Part shown: positions 1 through 14,150 of the stretch, one piece after another
How the letters are laid out: every line of letters starts with the position of its first letter
Position numbering within the stretch: the first letter of the stretch is position 1
Assembly (NCBI GenBank): GCA_008477525.1
Contig: SPDT01000013.1
Coordinates: 1,101,501 to 1,165,500 of the forward strand
From: Hypomyces perniciosus
Lineage: Eukaryota > Ascomycota > Sordariomycetes > Hypocreales > Hypocreaceae
Direction: 5' to 3'
DNA: 64,000 nucleotides
Position numbers and translations under genes: made by a program
Notes under the pieces: generated by a model
The model's input: only the letters and a program-made list of their open reading frames with translations
Databases searched by the model: none
What the model was told of the DNA's origin: nothing

Positions 1-1405
1 AGGATGGCCGCCAGTGAATATACACTCAATTGGGCCAATAACCCCAATGGGGACAAAGGACGGGTTAGGTTGGGAGCAAATGCTAGCTAGTGATAACTCT
101 TCTAAACTCTGCGAATGCCCCTACGCAAAGGCGTTCCTAGCAGCACCACGTGAAGGTAAGAGTCGTCGCCGGCCTATTGGCTAATTCGGGGTATTGGTTC
201 CATATATTAACCGCCTCCTATACTAGTTCCCTGCTAAGCAACAAAGGAACACTTTGAAACCCACCCGACACACGACTGCGAAATCGAGCCTACAATGATA
301 GACTTATAAGATTGTGGAGTAGGATACATTGGAGTGCTTTTGGGCTGCTCTGTTGGAGGAGGAAGAAAACGCGCTGGCCGAGCGACAGGACGTGTAAAAG
401 GTATAGCGGAGCAAACGATTAAGGAGCGGTGCTCTTAAGCCCGCATAGAGAACAAGGAGGCCCCTTAGTTAGTCGCGAGACACAGTTGGCCTTGCAAGGG
501 GAGATTTTGCAAGGTGATACAAAACAGATCCGACAATCTGCAGAGCGCAGCATATTGGAGGCGACGGAAGACTAGGTGGGCGGACTGCAGTTGTGACACT
601 TTCTACATTGCTTGAGAGGATGGACGCGCGTGTCGATCTACTGAGAGGATTAGATCTTGAAGATGGCCATCGAGAACGACATATCCAAGCTTAAGGAGGG
701 AACTGGTCACTAATAATAGTATTCAATTAAATCACTGGCAAGTGACTGTTTTGGAGATGTTAACTAATTAATCTATGAAGAAGACTGGTATGGAATATCT
801 TTATCGATTTATGTTTAGGAGCGTTAAGAGTTCTTGCCCAAAACCATCGCGAGTGCGCTGACAACAGCAGCCAACGCCAACAGCAGCACCTGCACCAGCA
901 CTTACAGCGGATGAATCCTAGCCTCTAATTGGCTGATACCTCTGCTCTAACCATTTTAGATTTAATTAAATATGGCTTTCAGAAAAGTGCTTAAAAGCAT
1001 AACTACCCCTGCATCCTCTGCTGGTTGCCGAGTTTGCCCCTCGCAGCGCCGTCCAACCACTTCTCATGGTCAATGAAGCGGATGCACGCGCTGGGGTTGT
1101 CGACATGAACCCATTCATCGGCCGCCCCTAACTGTCGCGAGACGCTTCAAGTTCTTTCAAGGCTATTTGTGTAGTACTCCTGAAGCCAAGTTCAACATCA
1201 TCCGCGTGGAGCTCTGAGCGGTGTTTCTAGCTAGTCAAATGATCTGTTTGTGCAGGGGGGAAGCGGGCGTTCGTCTAGGGCTCGCCGATTGCATTTCGCA
1301 GCCGAGTATCGGAGTCCCTGTTTCGAGGTCTCCTGCAGGCCTTGATTGTTGATCAGGTTCCGATTCGTCTTTTGTAGAGCTCAGCGCAAGATTTGGCTCC
1401 CTGTT
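1..1405. other. Balanced-composition DNA without an intact gene
   Basis: This stretch lacks the extreme AT bias and TpA excess of the DNA that follows. No reading frame of gene length survives. The best minus-strand remnant is an open stretch of about 49 codons (roughly 1149 down to 1003) containing GAADEWVHVDNPSACIRF, bounded by stops on both sides. On the plus strand around 600-690 there is a Leu/Arg/Glu-rich snippet (LLERMDARVDLL) that could come from a coiled coil. I do not recognise either piece. It may be the decayed remains of a gene or of a transposon not hit by RIP. Confidence 0.5.
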
Positions 1406-2085
1406 TGTATAAATACTATAAAAACCTATTGGAAGTGCTGTAATGATATTAAAGGAAATACTATAATTATTAAAGAAAACCTATTAATAAAGACTTAAAG
1501 AAAACTCTTTTAAGCTTATAACCTATTAAAATAATAAGGTTATACTAAACCATATTTAAGTATAGCTTTTAAAAAGCCGCATTTAATACAGTAATAAAGA
1601 AATAATTAAAAGTTTACTAAATAAATAAGAAAATAAACAATAAAATTATATTTAATTTAATAGCTAAAAGGCTATAGAATATTTAATATATATATAGCTA
1701 TTATAGAAGTAATTGTAAAATCATGCTTTATCTTTTATAATAGTCCTTTAACTTAATAATAAATATATAGTAGTAAAATTAAGTTTATAGCTGTATTCCT
1801 ATTTTCCGCAAAATTCGTTTATATATAAAATTATTTAAATTAACTTACAGCTATACAAATGGGAAACTATTTTAGTTAAATTTCTGACAATGCCTATTAT
1901 AAGTATTATATTAAGTCTAGGGTAGGCGGGGAAGCTGGTTTTAGTTTAATTATTATTGTTAAAGATAAAAGAGAATTCCTGACTTTTACCAAAGTTCCTC
2001 TAAAACTTGGTCCTAGTGTAGGACCTAATTTTAAGTCTAGCTAAAATAGGAAAGTTATTTAATTACACTAAAATCCTTACTTTTT
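1406..2085 (-). repeat. Family R repeat, copy 1 (interrupted)
   Basis: This matches, in reverse complement, the copies at 20262 and 21252. The end that should read TTAAAAAGGAGGGCT is cut off by element 1 and reappears beyond it at 16771-16785, so the repeat was in place before that element landed. The boundary near 1406 is approximate. No coding potential is visible, and the class is unknown. Confidence 0.7.
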
Positions 2086-2257
2086 TATCACGGCACGGAA
2101 AGGCAGGTCAGGGCAAATATCGTTGTTGTGCCGTGGAGAGCAAGAAAGCCCTAAGGCTTTATAGAAAGCTATAGCTAGGAACGCGTTAGGGCCTGGTTAC
2201 GTAACCGGGGCTTACGTGACAGGGCGTCAATATCGCGTCACGGTCAGTGCCGTAACA
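2086..2257 (-). repeat. Element 1, 3' LTR (172 bp)
   Basis: It begins TATCACGG (from TGTCACGG by RIP) and ends GCCGTAACA. It is nearly the reverse complement of the LTR at 31216-31387 and adjoins the polypurine tract. It is less AT-shifted than its partner at 16594. Confidence 0.92.
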
Positions 2258-5023
2258 GTACCCCCCCTCTTTATCGCGCTATTCAGCCGCGAATAGCTAT
2301 ATTGCTTATATAAATCGAAATTCCGGGTAATCTATCTTAATACTTCTAATATAAAGGTAAATGGGGCTAATTGTATAGTTTTTAGTGTTAATAATATATA
2401 GTTTAGTTATAGGCTTTAGCGCAGTATAGTCTTTAGTTAACGCTTTACGGGCATTGGTTTCTTTCTAGCTATTTCCTCTTTTTCCTCTTTTATAATTCCT
2501 TTTAGTACTTATTGCAGTAGGCCCAGCTTTTTTAGGTTTCCTTTATAGAAGTCTTATATTACCTTTTCTTAGCCTTATAAATCCTCGGCTAGTTACTATA
2601 TAGCAGTATAGTATTTCTATTTAATAAAGTAATAGAATCTGTTATTATTATAATAATTTAAAAGTGCTTTAAACTCTTATTTCTTTTATACTTTATCTAT
2701 ATTATCTTTTCTTTTTAGTATTTTACTTTAAATATTTTTTAATTTAGCTTTATTAATTATTTTTTACTTAAGATACAGTAGGGTAGCTATTTTAGGTTAT
2801 AGGAGGGAGTTATATAGGACTAGGAAAATCTTTATACTTTCTAGCAGGCTAATAATACAGGCTTATAGGTATACCTTTATTATTATATAAGGCCCTGCCT
2901 ATTTATTATTTAGCTTTTTTATTAGTTAGTTAATTTTTATATTTTATATATTAATAAAGATTTCCTGCCTAATAGTATAGATTAGTAATGCCTTTTTTTA
3001 TATATTTGCGTTTTCTTTATATCTTTTTCCTAAAGCTTTAGCGAGAGCTTTTAGCTATATAATAATGTATTTAAATTGCTTGGCAATAGCATTAATATAA
3101 AAAAACTCTCTTTACTTTACTGCAGAGAGGTTTAGCGGGCAGGGCTGTAAAGGCTTTATCTTTAAGCGAGGGTTAAAACTATAATTAGCGAAAAACAATA
3201 ATATACTAATAGTTTTAAATATTATATTATTTGCAGTAAATTCAGCTAATAAAAGTTAATAGGCCTAGTTATCCTAGTAAAAGTTAATAAAAGTTTATAG
3301 GTATTATTTTATACTTATATTAATTCTTTTAGTTTAGCTATTAGTTTTAAAGTAAAAGGCTAATAACTATTTTAATATAACTTTTAATTACTTTAAGAGT
3401 TATTCCTAGAATTTTAATATAAACTATATACTGCAGTTTAATATAATATTATTAGGTATATTATAAAGGCAGTAAATTTTATTAATAAATATATTAATTA
3501 GTTTTTTTATTAATAGTAAAGTAATATATATAAAATAATATATTTTTATAAAGTAGTAAACTATTACTAGTAAATATTTATAGGTAATATTATAGTAGCG
3601 GGATTTAGGCAGTAGTATAATATAGTTAATAGAGATATTTAACTATATATAGAATAAGATTAGTAATAGTTAAAAGAAGCTTTATAGTAAAAATTATAAG
3701 GCCTTTATTTTAATATATAGTTTACAGGCTTATATAAATACTTTAGTGTCTTTTAAGATCTATAGCTACTAGTATATTTAGCTAATAAGGTTTAGAGTTT
3801 TAAACCTGCCTAGGTATTTAGCTAGGCCGCTTAAATAGTTTTTAAATAGGATTTATATATAAAGTTTATTATTAAAAGAAATAAAAAGCTGCTTTTAATA
3901 GTAAATTTTATTATTTATTACTTAACAGTTATTTATTATAATCTAAAATTCTTTATAAAGCTATTTTAGCTATTAGTAGATATTAAGGTTTTAAAGCGCA
4001 GTTACTATTTCTCTTACTATAGTATTTTATTTATATACTACTATAATTAAATTATTAATTAATTTATCTTCTGCTAGTATTATTATAGCTATAAAGGCGG
4101 CCTTTATAGACAGTTTAATATTTAATAAGACTTTTTTGTAAAATATCGCTTAAGCTTTAAGGCTAAAAGAACTTTGCAGGAGGATAATATATTACCTGTT
4201 TTTAATTTAGTTGTTAAAGGGGTTTGATTTCGCGGGCCTATTTTCTGCTTTTTTACTTAAGGCATTAGGCTTTATAGCTTTAAAGCTAGGTTAATAGATA
4301 ATATAGAAGTTAAAGCTAAAAAGGAATTTAGACTATTAAATTTATTACTAGTTTAAAGCTTTTATTAAAGTAAAGTATTTAAAGTTCTTATAATCTATAA
4401 TAACATTAAACTCTTATAAGCTTTATAATTCTAGGCGCTATTCCTTTATTGCTTTAATAATAGCTAGGAGTTTTTTATTATAGATTTTATAGTTATATTT
4501 TTAAATATTATACTTTATAGAGAAGAATGCAATAAAGCGTAAAATGCCCTTTTTATTATACTATAACAGGATATTACTTAATGCTTAGTTAAAGGCATTA
4601 ATTTTAAAGACTATTTATTTATTATAGTTAAAGAGGGCTAGGACTAGGGCTGATTTAAAGGTATATTTAATTAGGTTAAAGGCTTCCTGCTATTTCTCTC
4701 CCTAGGTATATAGTCAGTCTTTCTTTAAAAGTTTATTTAATAATACAGCTATTTTAAAGTATTTTTAAATAAAATAGCAATAAAAATTTATAAAGTTAAA
4801 GAACTTTTATAAATCTTTTACTGCTTTAAGTAATTGCTAGTTTAATATAGCCTTAATTTTCTTAAGATTTATTTCTAGTCCCTTTAAAGTAATAATTAAA
4901 TTAAAGTATTTTATCTTTATTATCTTACACTTACATTTAGTAATATTAATTTAAAGGCCAGTGTCTTAAAGGCAGGCTACTACTTTATATATATATTTTC
5001 AGTGTTCTTTTTAATATAATAAG

Positions 5024-5289
5024 TGTTGGGTTAAGTAGGCCGGGGCCCTACCGCTTATTAGCGCTAGGGAGCTTTTATCTGCTATATAAGCAGATACGAG
5101 CTGACATACATATCGCATAAGCGATATGTCAGACTATGCAGGCGCTTATGAAGCGCCTGCATACAGCTTCTTCTTTGTGTTAGCTATGTGTATATATAGC
5201 GAGGCCACTACGGTATATTCTCTTTCATAGAATCAAGCTTCGTTTCCCATCTCTCTATGCTCTATATAGCTGTGCCGCGCTCCGCTACA
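5024..5289. mobile_element. Solo LTR, Copia-like, with serial hairpins
   Basis: A 266-bp insertion starts TGTTGGG and ends GCTACA, flanked by the 5-bp duplication ATAAG (5019-5023 and 5290-5294). The same position in element 3 (near 51450) is uninterrupted, which confirms an insertion. No internal region remains, so it is read as a solo LTR left by recombination. Three perfect stem-loops follow each other: 5076-5096 (8-bp stem), 5108-5129 (9-bp stem) and 5135-5163 (13-bp stem, 3-nt loop). An imperfect one lies at 5046-5069. TG...CA ends and a 5-bp duplication fit Copia or Gypsy LTRs; the TGTTGG start favours Copia. It lies just downstream of the RT catalytic codons of element 1. Confidence 0.85.
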
Positions 5290-7516
5290 ATAAGTATATA
5301 AGGATATTATTAAAGTATACTATACAGATACAGTTAAAGAGGTTATAGAGAGTATAGTTAATATAATATTAGAATATAGCAGGTATATTATAGAGGCTAA
5401 AAGGTATAATTAATATCTTAAAAAGGCTAAACCTTATAATAAACACTGTTTTTTATATATCCCCTTTAGCGATATAGAGGTTATTAAATGCAGTAATAAC
5501 ATTAAGTTTTATATATACCTTTATACAGCTTAAAGCATTAAGGGTTTCCCGGATTAATAGTAATAGGTATTAATTTTTAATAATAATATTATTTAACCTT
5601 TAGTAATTTTAATAAATATAAATACTGCCTCCTAGTTTTGCGGCTAAAAGGAGGGGAGCAGTATATTATACTTGCGATTTGCAGATAAATCCTTTCACTA
5701 AATTATTATCTAACTATCTTTTTATTACTTACAGTTTATTAGGTAAAAATAGCCTATTATTTTAATATAGCGGGTCTTTTCCTGGCAGTGTCTCGATTTT
5801 ATAGTCCTAGGCCTGTTATAAGGGAAGTTTATTTACTGTCTTTAGCAGGAAGGTATTATATAAATTATATAGCTAGGATAGCAGTTTGTTTAGGATATCT
5901 AGCTTACTAAGCTTAAGTTTCCCTGCTATAAATTTCTTGATATTAGTAGCTATAATCTTTTTTAATTATATTAAGGAATAGTATTTATTAATAAAATTAT
6001 ATATTTCTTTAAATAATATTATTTTTACTTTAATATAGTCTCCCTGTCCTGTAAGTATTTATTAGAAAAACTTATTTAAGAGCTTTAATAAAGTAGTAAA
6101 TATTAGTTTTTTAGTTTTAATAGTTTAGTTAATCTCCGTTTAGGTTACTTTTATTGCATAAATATATAGTTATTAATAGAAGGGAATAAAGTTTATAGCT
6201 GCTATTATCTATATATCTGCTATATTTAAGTATACTTTTTAATTTTAAAGTTTAGTTTAATTTTATAGAAGTAGTATACTGAAAAATAATAGTAATAGCT
6301 TTAATAAAGGTTTCCCTTTTTATTATTAATTGCAGATTATAAAGGCAGGCAATAGCTTTATATATATTTAATTTAGGATTATTTATGCCTATATTTCTTT
6401 ATTATTAGTTTTACTATATTTATAGGTTATATAGTAATTTTAGTTTAGCGTTAAGGTTTATAGAATATATAGTTTAAAGGCCCCCTTTTTAATTAGGTTA
6501 TAGTTTATTTCTTTTAAAGTATTGTCGATTAATAGTTATTAGTATAGTATAGTTTTTTATTTAATTAAATTAAACTTTGCTTTATTTAAGGCGTCTTTAA
6601 TTATTAATTACTGGTAATATATACTCTTTATATTAGCTTTAATAAAATTATTTTTTATTTTAACTGCTATTAAAACCTATATAAAGCTGGCTATACTTTT
6701 TAAAAGATAATAGTTATAATAGTAATAGGATTTAAAAGTAATAGTTAACTCCTTTTAATTAATATTAAAGTTATGTTTTTTTAGCTATAAAAGGCTAAAG
6801 ATTATAGGTATATTATTGGGGATATTTATAATAAAAAAAAGGCAGAGTTTTTTATAAAAGCTAATTATAGTTTATATAATAAAAAAGTCTGAAATTTTAT
6901 TGGCTATACTTTTATTAATAAATAAAAGATTCCTATTAAATAGTAGTTATTAAATAGTAATACTAAATTGCTTAATAAAAGTGCAGCTAGTAAAAGTTTA
7001 AAGTATATAGCCGCTGTCTATTAAAGCTTTTATATTAATATAGATATTATATGCAAGGAATAGTATAGTTTAGATTAAAAGGGATTTACTGTTTATTAAT
7101 TTAAATTTACAGGGTTTTTAATTAAAAAAATAACAGTAAATTTATTTTAGGATAATAGTCTTATTTATAGTTAACCTTTATTTATAACTTTTAGTAAAGG
7201 TTAATCTTTTCTTTAGTTTGCAAGTTAGGTTTAGGTTTTTAATAAGTAAGGCTAATTAAATTGGGGTAAACTAAAAGTTAATAGGGCAGCGCTATTATTA
7301 TTGTCTTTATTAATGCTTAAAGAGGGTATATTGTTTAAGGCCTAGATTTATAGGTTATTTAGGCGTTGCGGGTAGTATTAGCGCGCTATTAGGGTTTAGT
7401 TATTATACTTTACTAGGCTATTTTATTATTAGCTTTAAGGTACTGCTAGGTTAAGGTGTAGCTAGTATAGCTGAATTTAGCAGTTTTGATTTTATATTTA
7501 GTATAGATTGCTTTAA

Positions 7517-7902
7517 TGTCATGACCCGACTATTATAAGAACGTGATATAGTATATACCTAGGGGAACCTTGGATGGACGAACTAATTAATATTGGATCA
7601 CTTAGGTCACTATAAACTATAAAGTAATCCCAGTAAGCCAATAGAAGGACTCACCATAGATTATCAGGAAAACAAGTATGATCCAAGGTAATCCAAGGTT
7701 ATTCCCTTTATATATATACAACTGGCTTATTACTTATTTAATATAGTTACTTAGACAGTCATTAACAATTACATTTACTAGAACCGCCTATTCTACAAAA
7801 TCGTAACTATATTACCCTGCTTAGTATTTATCTTTAACCTCTCTGTTAATATAAACCTATAAACCTCAGTTTATCCCTTAAGAATTAACCTAGATCGTTA
7901 CA
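7517..7902 (+). repeat. Family B 5' LTR (386 bp)
   Basis: It begins TGTCATGACCCGAC and ends GATCGTTACA. The start matches the 3' LTR start TATTATAACCCGAC after RIP-type changes. Confidence 0.93.
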
Positions 7903-8199
7903 CGTTAACGACTGTTATTTAAAAGGCTATTAAGAATCCTAAGCAATATCGCAAGTATATCCGCTGCAGTATCCTCTTCTAATAACCCCAACACTCCACC
8001 CTCTATTCCACCTCCTTGCCAAGGGCAGGACAACGACAGAGACAATAATATAAGTGGAAGCAAAGATAAGGATAAAGTCGATAAAACGGAACAACTCTGT
8101 ATCTGTATAGAAAAAGCCTTCCAATATATAGAAGCCAACTGCGTAAAACAGGAGCAACGCTATCAGTATTTAGTTACTGAAAACGCTAAGCTTAACTAA

Positions 8200-11100
8200 A
8201 TAATTCACTAACAGCAAATAACCATTATAAACTTGCAGAATTAAGCGCTGCCTATACTTAACCTAAACCCTATACCGAACCTTAAAGGAAACCGACCTCT
8301 AAGGGACTTAAAAGAATCACTTAAGATATAACCCCCCAAGCACTTTAATAGAAATACTATAGCACTTTAACTATTTCTTACTTAACTATACAACTATTTC
8401 ACCTACTTCCTAACTAGCCTTAGTATAGAAACTAGTAAGGTTTTCTTAACTGCCAGACAACTTAAAGGGAATACCTTAAAGTAGTTTAAATCTACTTGAA
8501 AGGATTTCCTTAATAATAAAGCTAATACTGATAAGTAAATATAAACTATATTCGCTAATTATAATTGCTTTAAAGAAGAATTAAAGAATATCTTTAATGA
8601 TATTAGTAAAGAATATACTATAAAAAACAAGTTTATAAACTTAATCTAGAAAAGAAAATGCTTTAACTATACTATATACTTTAAAAACTATACTTTTAAA
8701 GTTAAATAAGGAAACTCTGTCTTTATTAAACGCTTTTATAATAGACTTAAGCTAGAAGTTAAAAGGGAAGCCCATAAGTTCTCCTGCAATAAAGGTATTA
8801 TTAAGTTTATTAAGAAATATATAAATACAGACAATTTACTTTATAAACTCTATTTAGATATAAAGAAAAAATAACAGTAATCTAGATAAGTTTATAAGTA
8901 TTAAAGATATATAAACTAAAGCAAGAAGCAATAAAAATATATCGCCAGCTTTAATAATAAAAGACTTAGTTAAATAAATCTAGACACTATCTAAAAGGGA
9001 AAAATAAAAGTTATTTATTATAACTATAATAAACCAAGATACTTTTTAAAGGACTATAAAGCTCTATAAAAGCCGAGAACTAATAAACCTCAAAAGCCTG
9101 CGCTAGAACCTAAACAAAAAGTTAACATAGTTTCAAAAACTACCAATCATATATTACTTAGCTAGACTATATACTATAACGATAGCTGCCTCGCTTATAA
9201 ATCTAATAAAGACAGAAGCAGATAATACCTGAAATGACCTAGAAAGATATTTATAATAAACTAAAAGGGATACTAGTTAAGACTTAGATCTTTAACTTTT
9301 AAAGATATTTTTAAAGAAGATAAAGTGAATAAATACTTACTACGCCTAAACAGTTTAACGGAATAATACCTAGACTTTAGCTATATAGAGTTAAATAAAG
9401 ATAATAGTATCCTGGATAAATAAATAATCGCTATAATCGACTATTAATATCTTAATTAAATTACTGTAGGCAATAAAAGATAGACTAGCAGCAGTAACTT
9501 TAATAATAAAAATAAAAATAACCCTTTATAATATAGACTATTACTATACAGTACTGTACCTTTAGAACTAGAAAATATACTATGTATAAATAGTAACTTT
9601 AGGGATAAGTTAAACGAATACTACCTAAACCTAATTAAAAGAGTTGCTATAGGTATGCAGCAAAACAGGTTAAACCTATGCCTATACAGACAGCTCTACA
9701 CGCAAAACAAAGCTAACGACAAAATAACTGTTAGAGCTATCCCAGTTACTCTAGCTATATGCAAAGAACCCGTATATTTCTATATATAAAGAGACTACGC
9801 TGTAAATAACCCTATTTATAAAAAGCATTATACTATATCCTAGGTCACTTATATTGTATATAGGTGTATAATATACTTTCGAGAGAAAGTAAAGTATAAT
9901 GTATTTCTAATTAGAATCCTATTCCACTTTATAGAATAAGTATAGGATTATAATACTTTTAAAGAATAGATTATAACTATATAATACCGAGACTTTAAAA
10001 TTATTATTATTAAATTAAATACCAAAACCTTAAAGGAATATCGTTAACTATAAAAACTTAAGGGATATAAGTCTAAAGGATATTATATTTACTGTTAAGA
10101 GAAACTAATAAAATAGCACTTCCGCTATAATAAAAGGTTTAAATGCAATTAATAATACTATTTAGAGTGCAATAGCTTAAAGTATATTATATATAAGCAA
10201 AATAAGTTATAGGATTAGCACTTGCAATAAGCTAATAATACTTTATATTTATCGCTAGACTATATATACTATTAGAAAGATAAATACATTACTTAGCTAT
10301 AAAAAAAACTCTAAAAATAGTAAACGTAAAAGTATATAAGGTATAAACCTACCTTAAAAGACAGAGAGATTAACTAGATTATAAAGGAACTGCACTAAAA
10401 CTAGTTTAACTTTATTACCTATAAAAGAACTGCCTATAATAGGAAAAGGTAGCATTTACTTCGAGGAACCCTGATTAACTGCAAAATCTATATAAAAAGA
10501 AAAGAACTAGGAAACAACTAACATTACCTATAAAAGGGCTATAAAGTAATAATCGATAAATTATATCTCTTAAAATATCAGATAATAAAAGTAATAACAA
10601 AAATTTACTATATCTTAAATTAAAGACAATAATTAAAGGATATCAGCTATATATATTAATAGATAGCAGAGCAATAGGCAATTTTATTATACCTATAACT
10701 ATAAATCGCCTACAGTTACTTTAAAAAAAGAAAACCAGACTATACTAACTTTATTAAATAAAAGGAGGAGCCTTTATATATAATAACAGATAGGTTAAGT
10801 GAAAGACTGATTATTTTAAACTTAAAATCGCTAAATATAAAGGAGTAGTTCCTTGCAATATAGCGAATATCGATAAGTATAATATTATTCTCGGTTATCT
10901 TTAGTTAAAACGCAATAACCTTAATATTAACTAAGAGAACAGCCAGCTTCATTAGCGCAATAATAAAGCTCCCCTAGCGATTAGAATTACTAGAAAGGCT
11001 TTAGCTGCAGGGCAGAAATCCTATATAAAACCCTTAAGTATACTGAAGAAAAGAATTAAAAAAGTTACCTTTAATTTAATTATAGAAGTAATTTACCTAA

Positions 11101-14100
11101 AAATAAGACTTAAATAAAGTAAAGGGAAGGATAAATAAATCTAAAGAATAATTGCCTTTTTATAGAAAGTATTTAATAATATTAATAAAATACTTAAAAT
11201 AAAAAGCCTTAAAACAGCAGTATTACTAAAATAACTGCAGAATATCCTTAAAGAATACTAGAAGTATAAAAAACTATTCAAGGAAATACTTAATATAAAA
11301 CTACTGGAATACAGTTAATAGGACTATATAATTGAATTTAAGGATAGTGTAAGCACTACCTTTTATAAGATTTATAATCTAAATGAAAAAGAGCTTAAAA
11401 GCCTATGCGACTATTTAGACGATATATTAGCTAAAAGGTATATTTAACCCTCTTTATCGGAAATAGGCTATCCTATTATATTTATACTAAAGAAAAGAGG
11501 CAAACTACAGTTAATTGTAGACTACCGACAGCTTAATAAAGCCACTGTTAAGGATAAAACCCTACTACTATTAATTATAGAATTGCAGGACAGATTACAT
11601 AAAAAGAAATAGTTTACAGTACTGGACCTCAAAAGCGCTTATAACCTTATCCAAATTAAAGAAAGATATAAATAGATAACTGCGTTTTGAACCAAGTGCG
11701 GCTTATTTAAATACCTAGTTATACTTTTCAGCCTTACCAACGCCCCTGCGATATTCTAAAAGATAATTAATAATGTATTAAAAAAGTACCTTAATATCTT
11801 TATAGTTATTTACCTAGATAATATCTTAATCTTTTTAAATACCTTTAAAGAATATAAAGTATATATCTATAAAGTATTACAGATACTATAAAATGCTAAA
11901 CTATTTATAGAACTAGAGAAATGTAAATTCTATATATAGAAAGTCACTTTCTTAAAGTATATTATTACCTTTAGAGAAATTTATATAAATCTATTAAAAG
12001 TATAAATAGTAAAAGACTAGCCTATACCTATAATAGTTAAAGAAGTCTAAAGCTTCTTAAAACTCGCTAACTACTATCGATAATTTATTAAAAGCTATAA
12101 AAGTATTGCACAGACTCTATATAAGCTTACTAAAAAAGATTAAAAGTTTCTATAGGCACTAGATATATAGGAAGCCTTTAATAAACTTAAGCAGCTTATC
12201 TCGGAAGAACCTGTATTTATTATATTTAACCTATTTAAGGAAATAAAAGTCGAAACAGATACTTTTAACTTTACTGTAAAAGCTTAACTTAGTTAAAAGG
12301 ATAAAAACAGCAAGCTATACCCTATTGCCTTTTACTTTAAAGCACTATATAGCGCAGAATTAAACTACCTAATATATAATAAAGAATTCCTTACTATTAT
12401 TTTTACATTTAAAGAATAGCGACACTACCTATTAAAAGGAATATATAAAGTTAAGGTATATATTAACTATAAGAATATCGCGTATTTAGCGATAGTTTAA
12501 TAACTCTTTAAAAAGCAGATCTGCTATATAGAATACTTCTTAGAATTCGACTATATCCTAATCTACAGAAAAGGATCTAAAAATAAATAAGCAGATGCGT
12601 TTAGTAAATAAGCCGATTATAACCAGGGAAAGATTAAATACACTAGGCAGATCTTAAAATAAACCCTTAAAGGATATTACTAATAAATAGCACTTCGAGC
12701 TATATATAAGGTATTTAGTAATAATATTATACTTTAATGCATTAAAGAGCACTATATTACCTGGGATAATAATAGATTCCCAGGAGATATAAAGTTCGAC
12801 AATAAAGGAACTTAACAGCAAAATAGAAAGATCTAGATGTTAAATAAACTCTAGAAGAATATAGTTATAGAAGTTTATTAACACCCAGTATACAAATACA
12901 AAGGTATTTGCAAAACCTGTAAATAAATATAAAAGTATTTTAAGTTTTAAGGGCTTAAAAAAGTAATACAAGACATTATCTCTCGCTGTATAACTTGCGG
13001 AACAGTTAAATCCTTAAAATATAAACTATACAGCAAACTCTAACCCTTACCAGTACTAAAATAACTATAAAAGTTAATCTTATTAAACTTTATTATTAAA
13101 CTACTACTATCCATTAAACCAGGATTAAATATTAAATATAACAGTATTTTAATAATTATAGACTAATTTATTAAATACTTTTACTTCCTTTTATATAAAA
13201 AAGCAATAAATATAGAAATATTAGCTTATATATTCTTGCAATTTATTGCAGCCAACTATATAATTCTAGCCGAAATTATTTCTAACTAAAGATTAACCTT
13301 TACATTTAAATTCTAGCAAGCACTTATAAATCAATTAAGCATAAATCACAAGCTTAATACTGTATATCACCTATAGATAGATAGTTAGATAGAACGCATT
13401 AACTAGATTATTAAAGCTTATTTAAAAAGTTATATTAACTTTAACTAAAACGATTAAGTAAAAAAGCTACTAATCGTATAAATATCCTATAATAGTAATA
13501 TTTTAGAGTTAACTGGACTTAGCTTTATATACGCTAACTACAGCTTTACGCCAGATATATATAAAGCGCTAAAAAAAGGCCTATATATTGACAAAACATA
13601 AATTAAAGCTAAAGATATAAAGCAGTTATATAAAGAAATACAGGCATACCTTCACTTCATATAAAAAAAAATAAAGAAGTATACTGACAAATATAAATTA
13701 AAGGGATTAATCTTTAAAGAGGGAGATATAGTCTACTTATATTATTATTCGCCAGGAAAAAAGACTATAAATATTAAAATAATATAATCAAGCAATAAAT
13801 CAAATTTCAAGAAACTTAAACCCTACCTAGTTAAAAAAGTTATTTTAAAAGTCATTTATAAACTTATATTACTAGACAGTATCTAAATTCACCTAGTATT
13901 TTATATTTCACTATTTAAAAAAGTATTATAAAATAAATTAGAAAATAAACCAATTATAGACTTAATCGAAGTCTTACCCGTTAAAAAAGAATATAAAGTT
14001 AAAGAAATTAAAGCTATAAGAATAGAAAATAATAAACGCCAGTATTTAATTAAATAGAAAAACTATAGAAAAGAATATAACTCTTAAGAACTTAAAGAAC

Positions 14101-14150
14101 ACTTTAAATATTCCCGGATAACTCTATAACAATTCCATTAAAATCTTAGC
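8200..14150 (+). pseudogene. Family B gag-pol remnant with C-terminal chromodomain
   Basis: Reading through RIP stops, the frame shows the Gypsy order. Gag lies roughly 8.3-9.1 kb. Reverse transcriptase lies roughly 11.3-12.1 kb with YLDN at 11811-11822 (YLDD expected) and a preceding LTNAPAIF block. RNase H and integrase follow. Near 13.9 kb the frame reads VFYISLFKK, the usual link after integrase, then a chromodomain at about 13985-14140 (EYKVKEI ... YLIK-stop-KNY ... ELKEHFKYS), which marks it as a chromovirus. In chromoviruses this domain guides integration toward particular chromatin. There are many in-frame TAA/TAG codons, so no protein can be made. Confidence 0.88.

Noticed and set aside
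7905..8157. Two overlapping minus-strand frames rich in Leu/Ser/Ile
   Set aside because: They sit just inside the family B 5' LTR on the strand opposite to gag; chance frames in AT-rich DNA.
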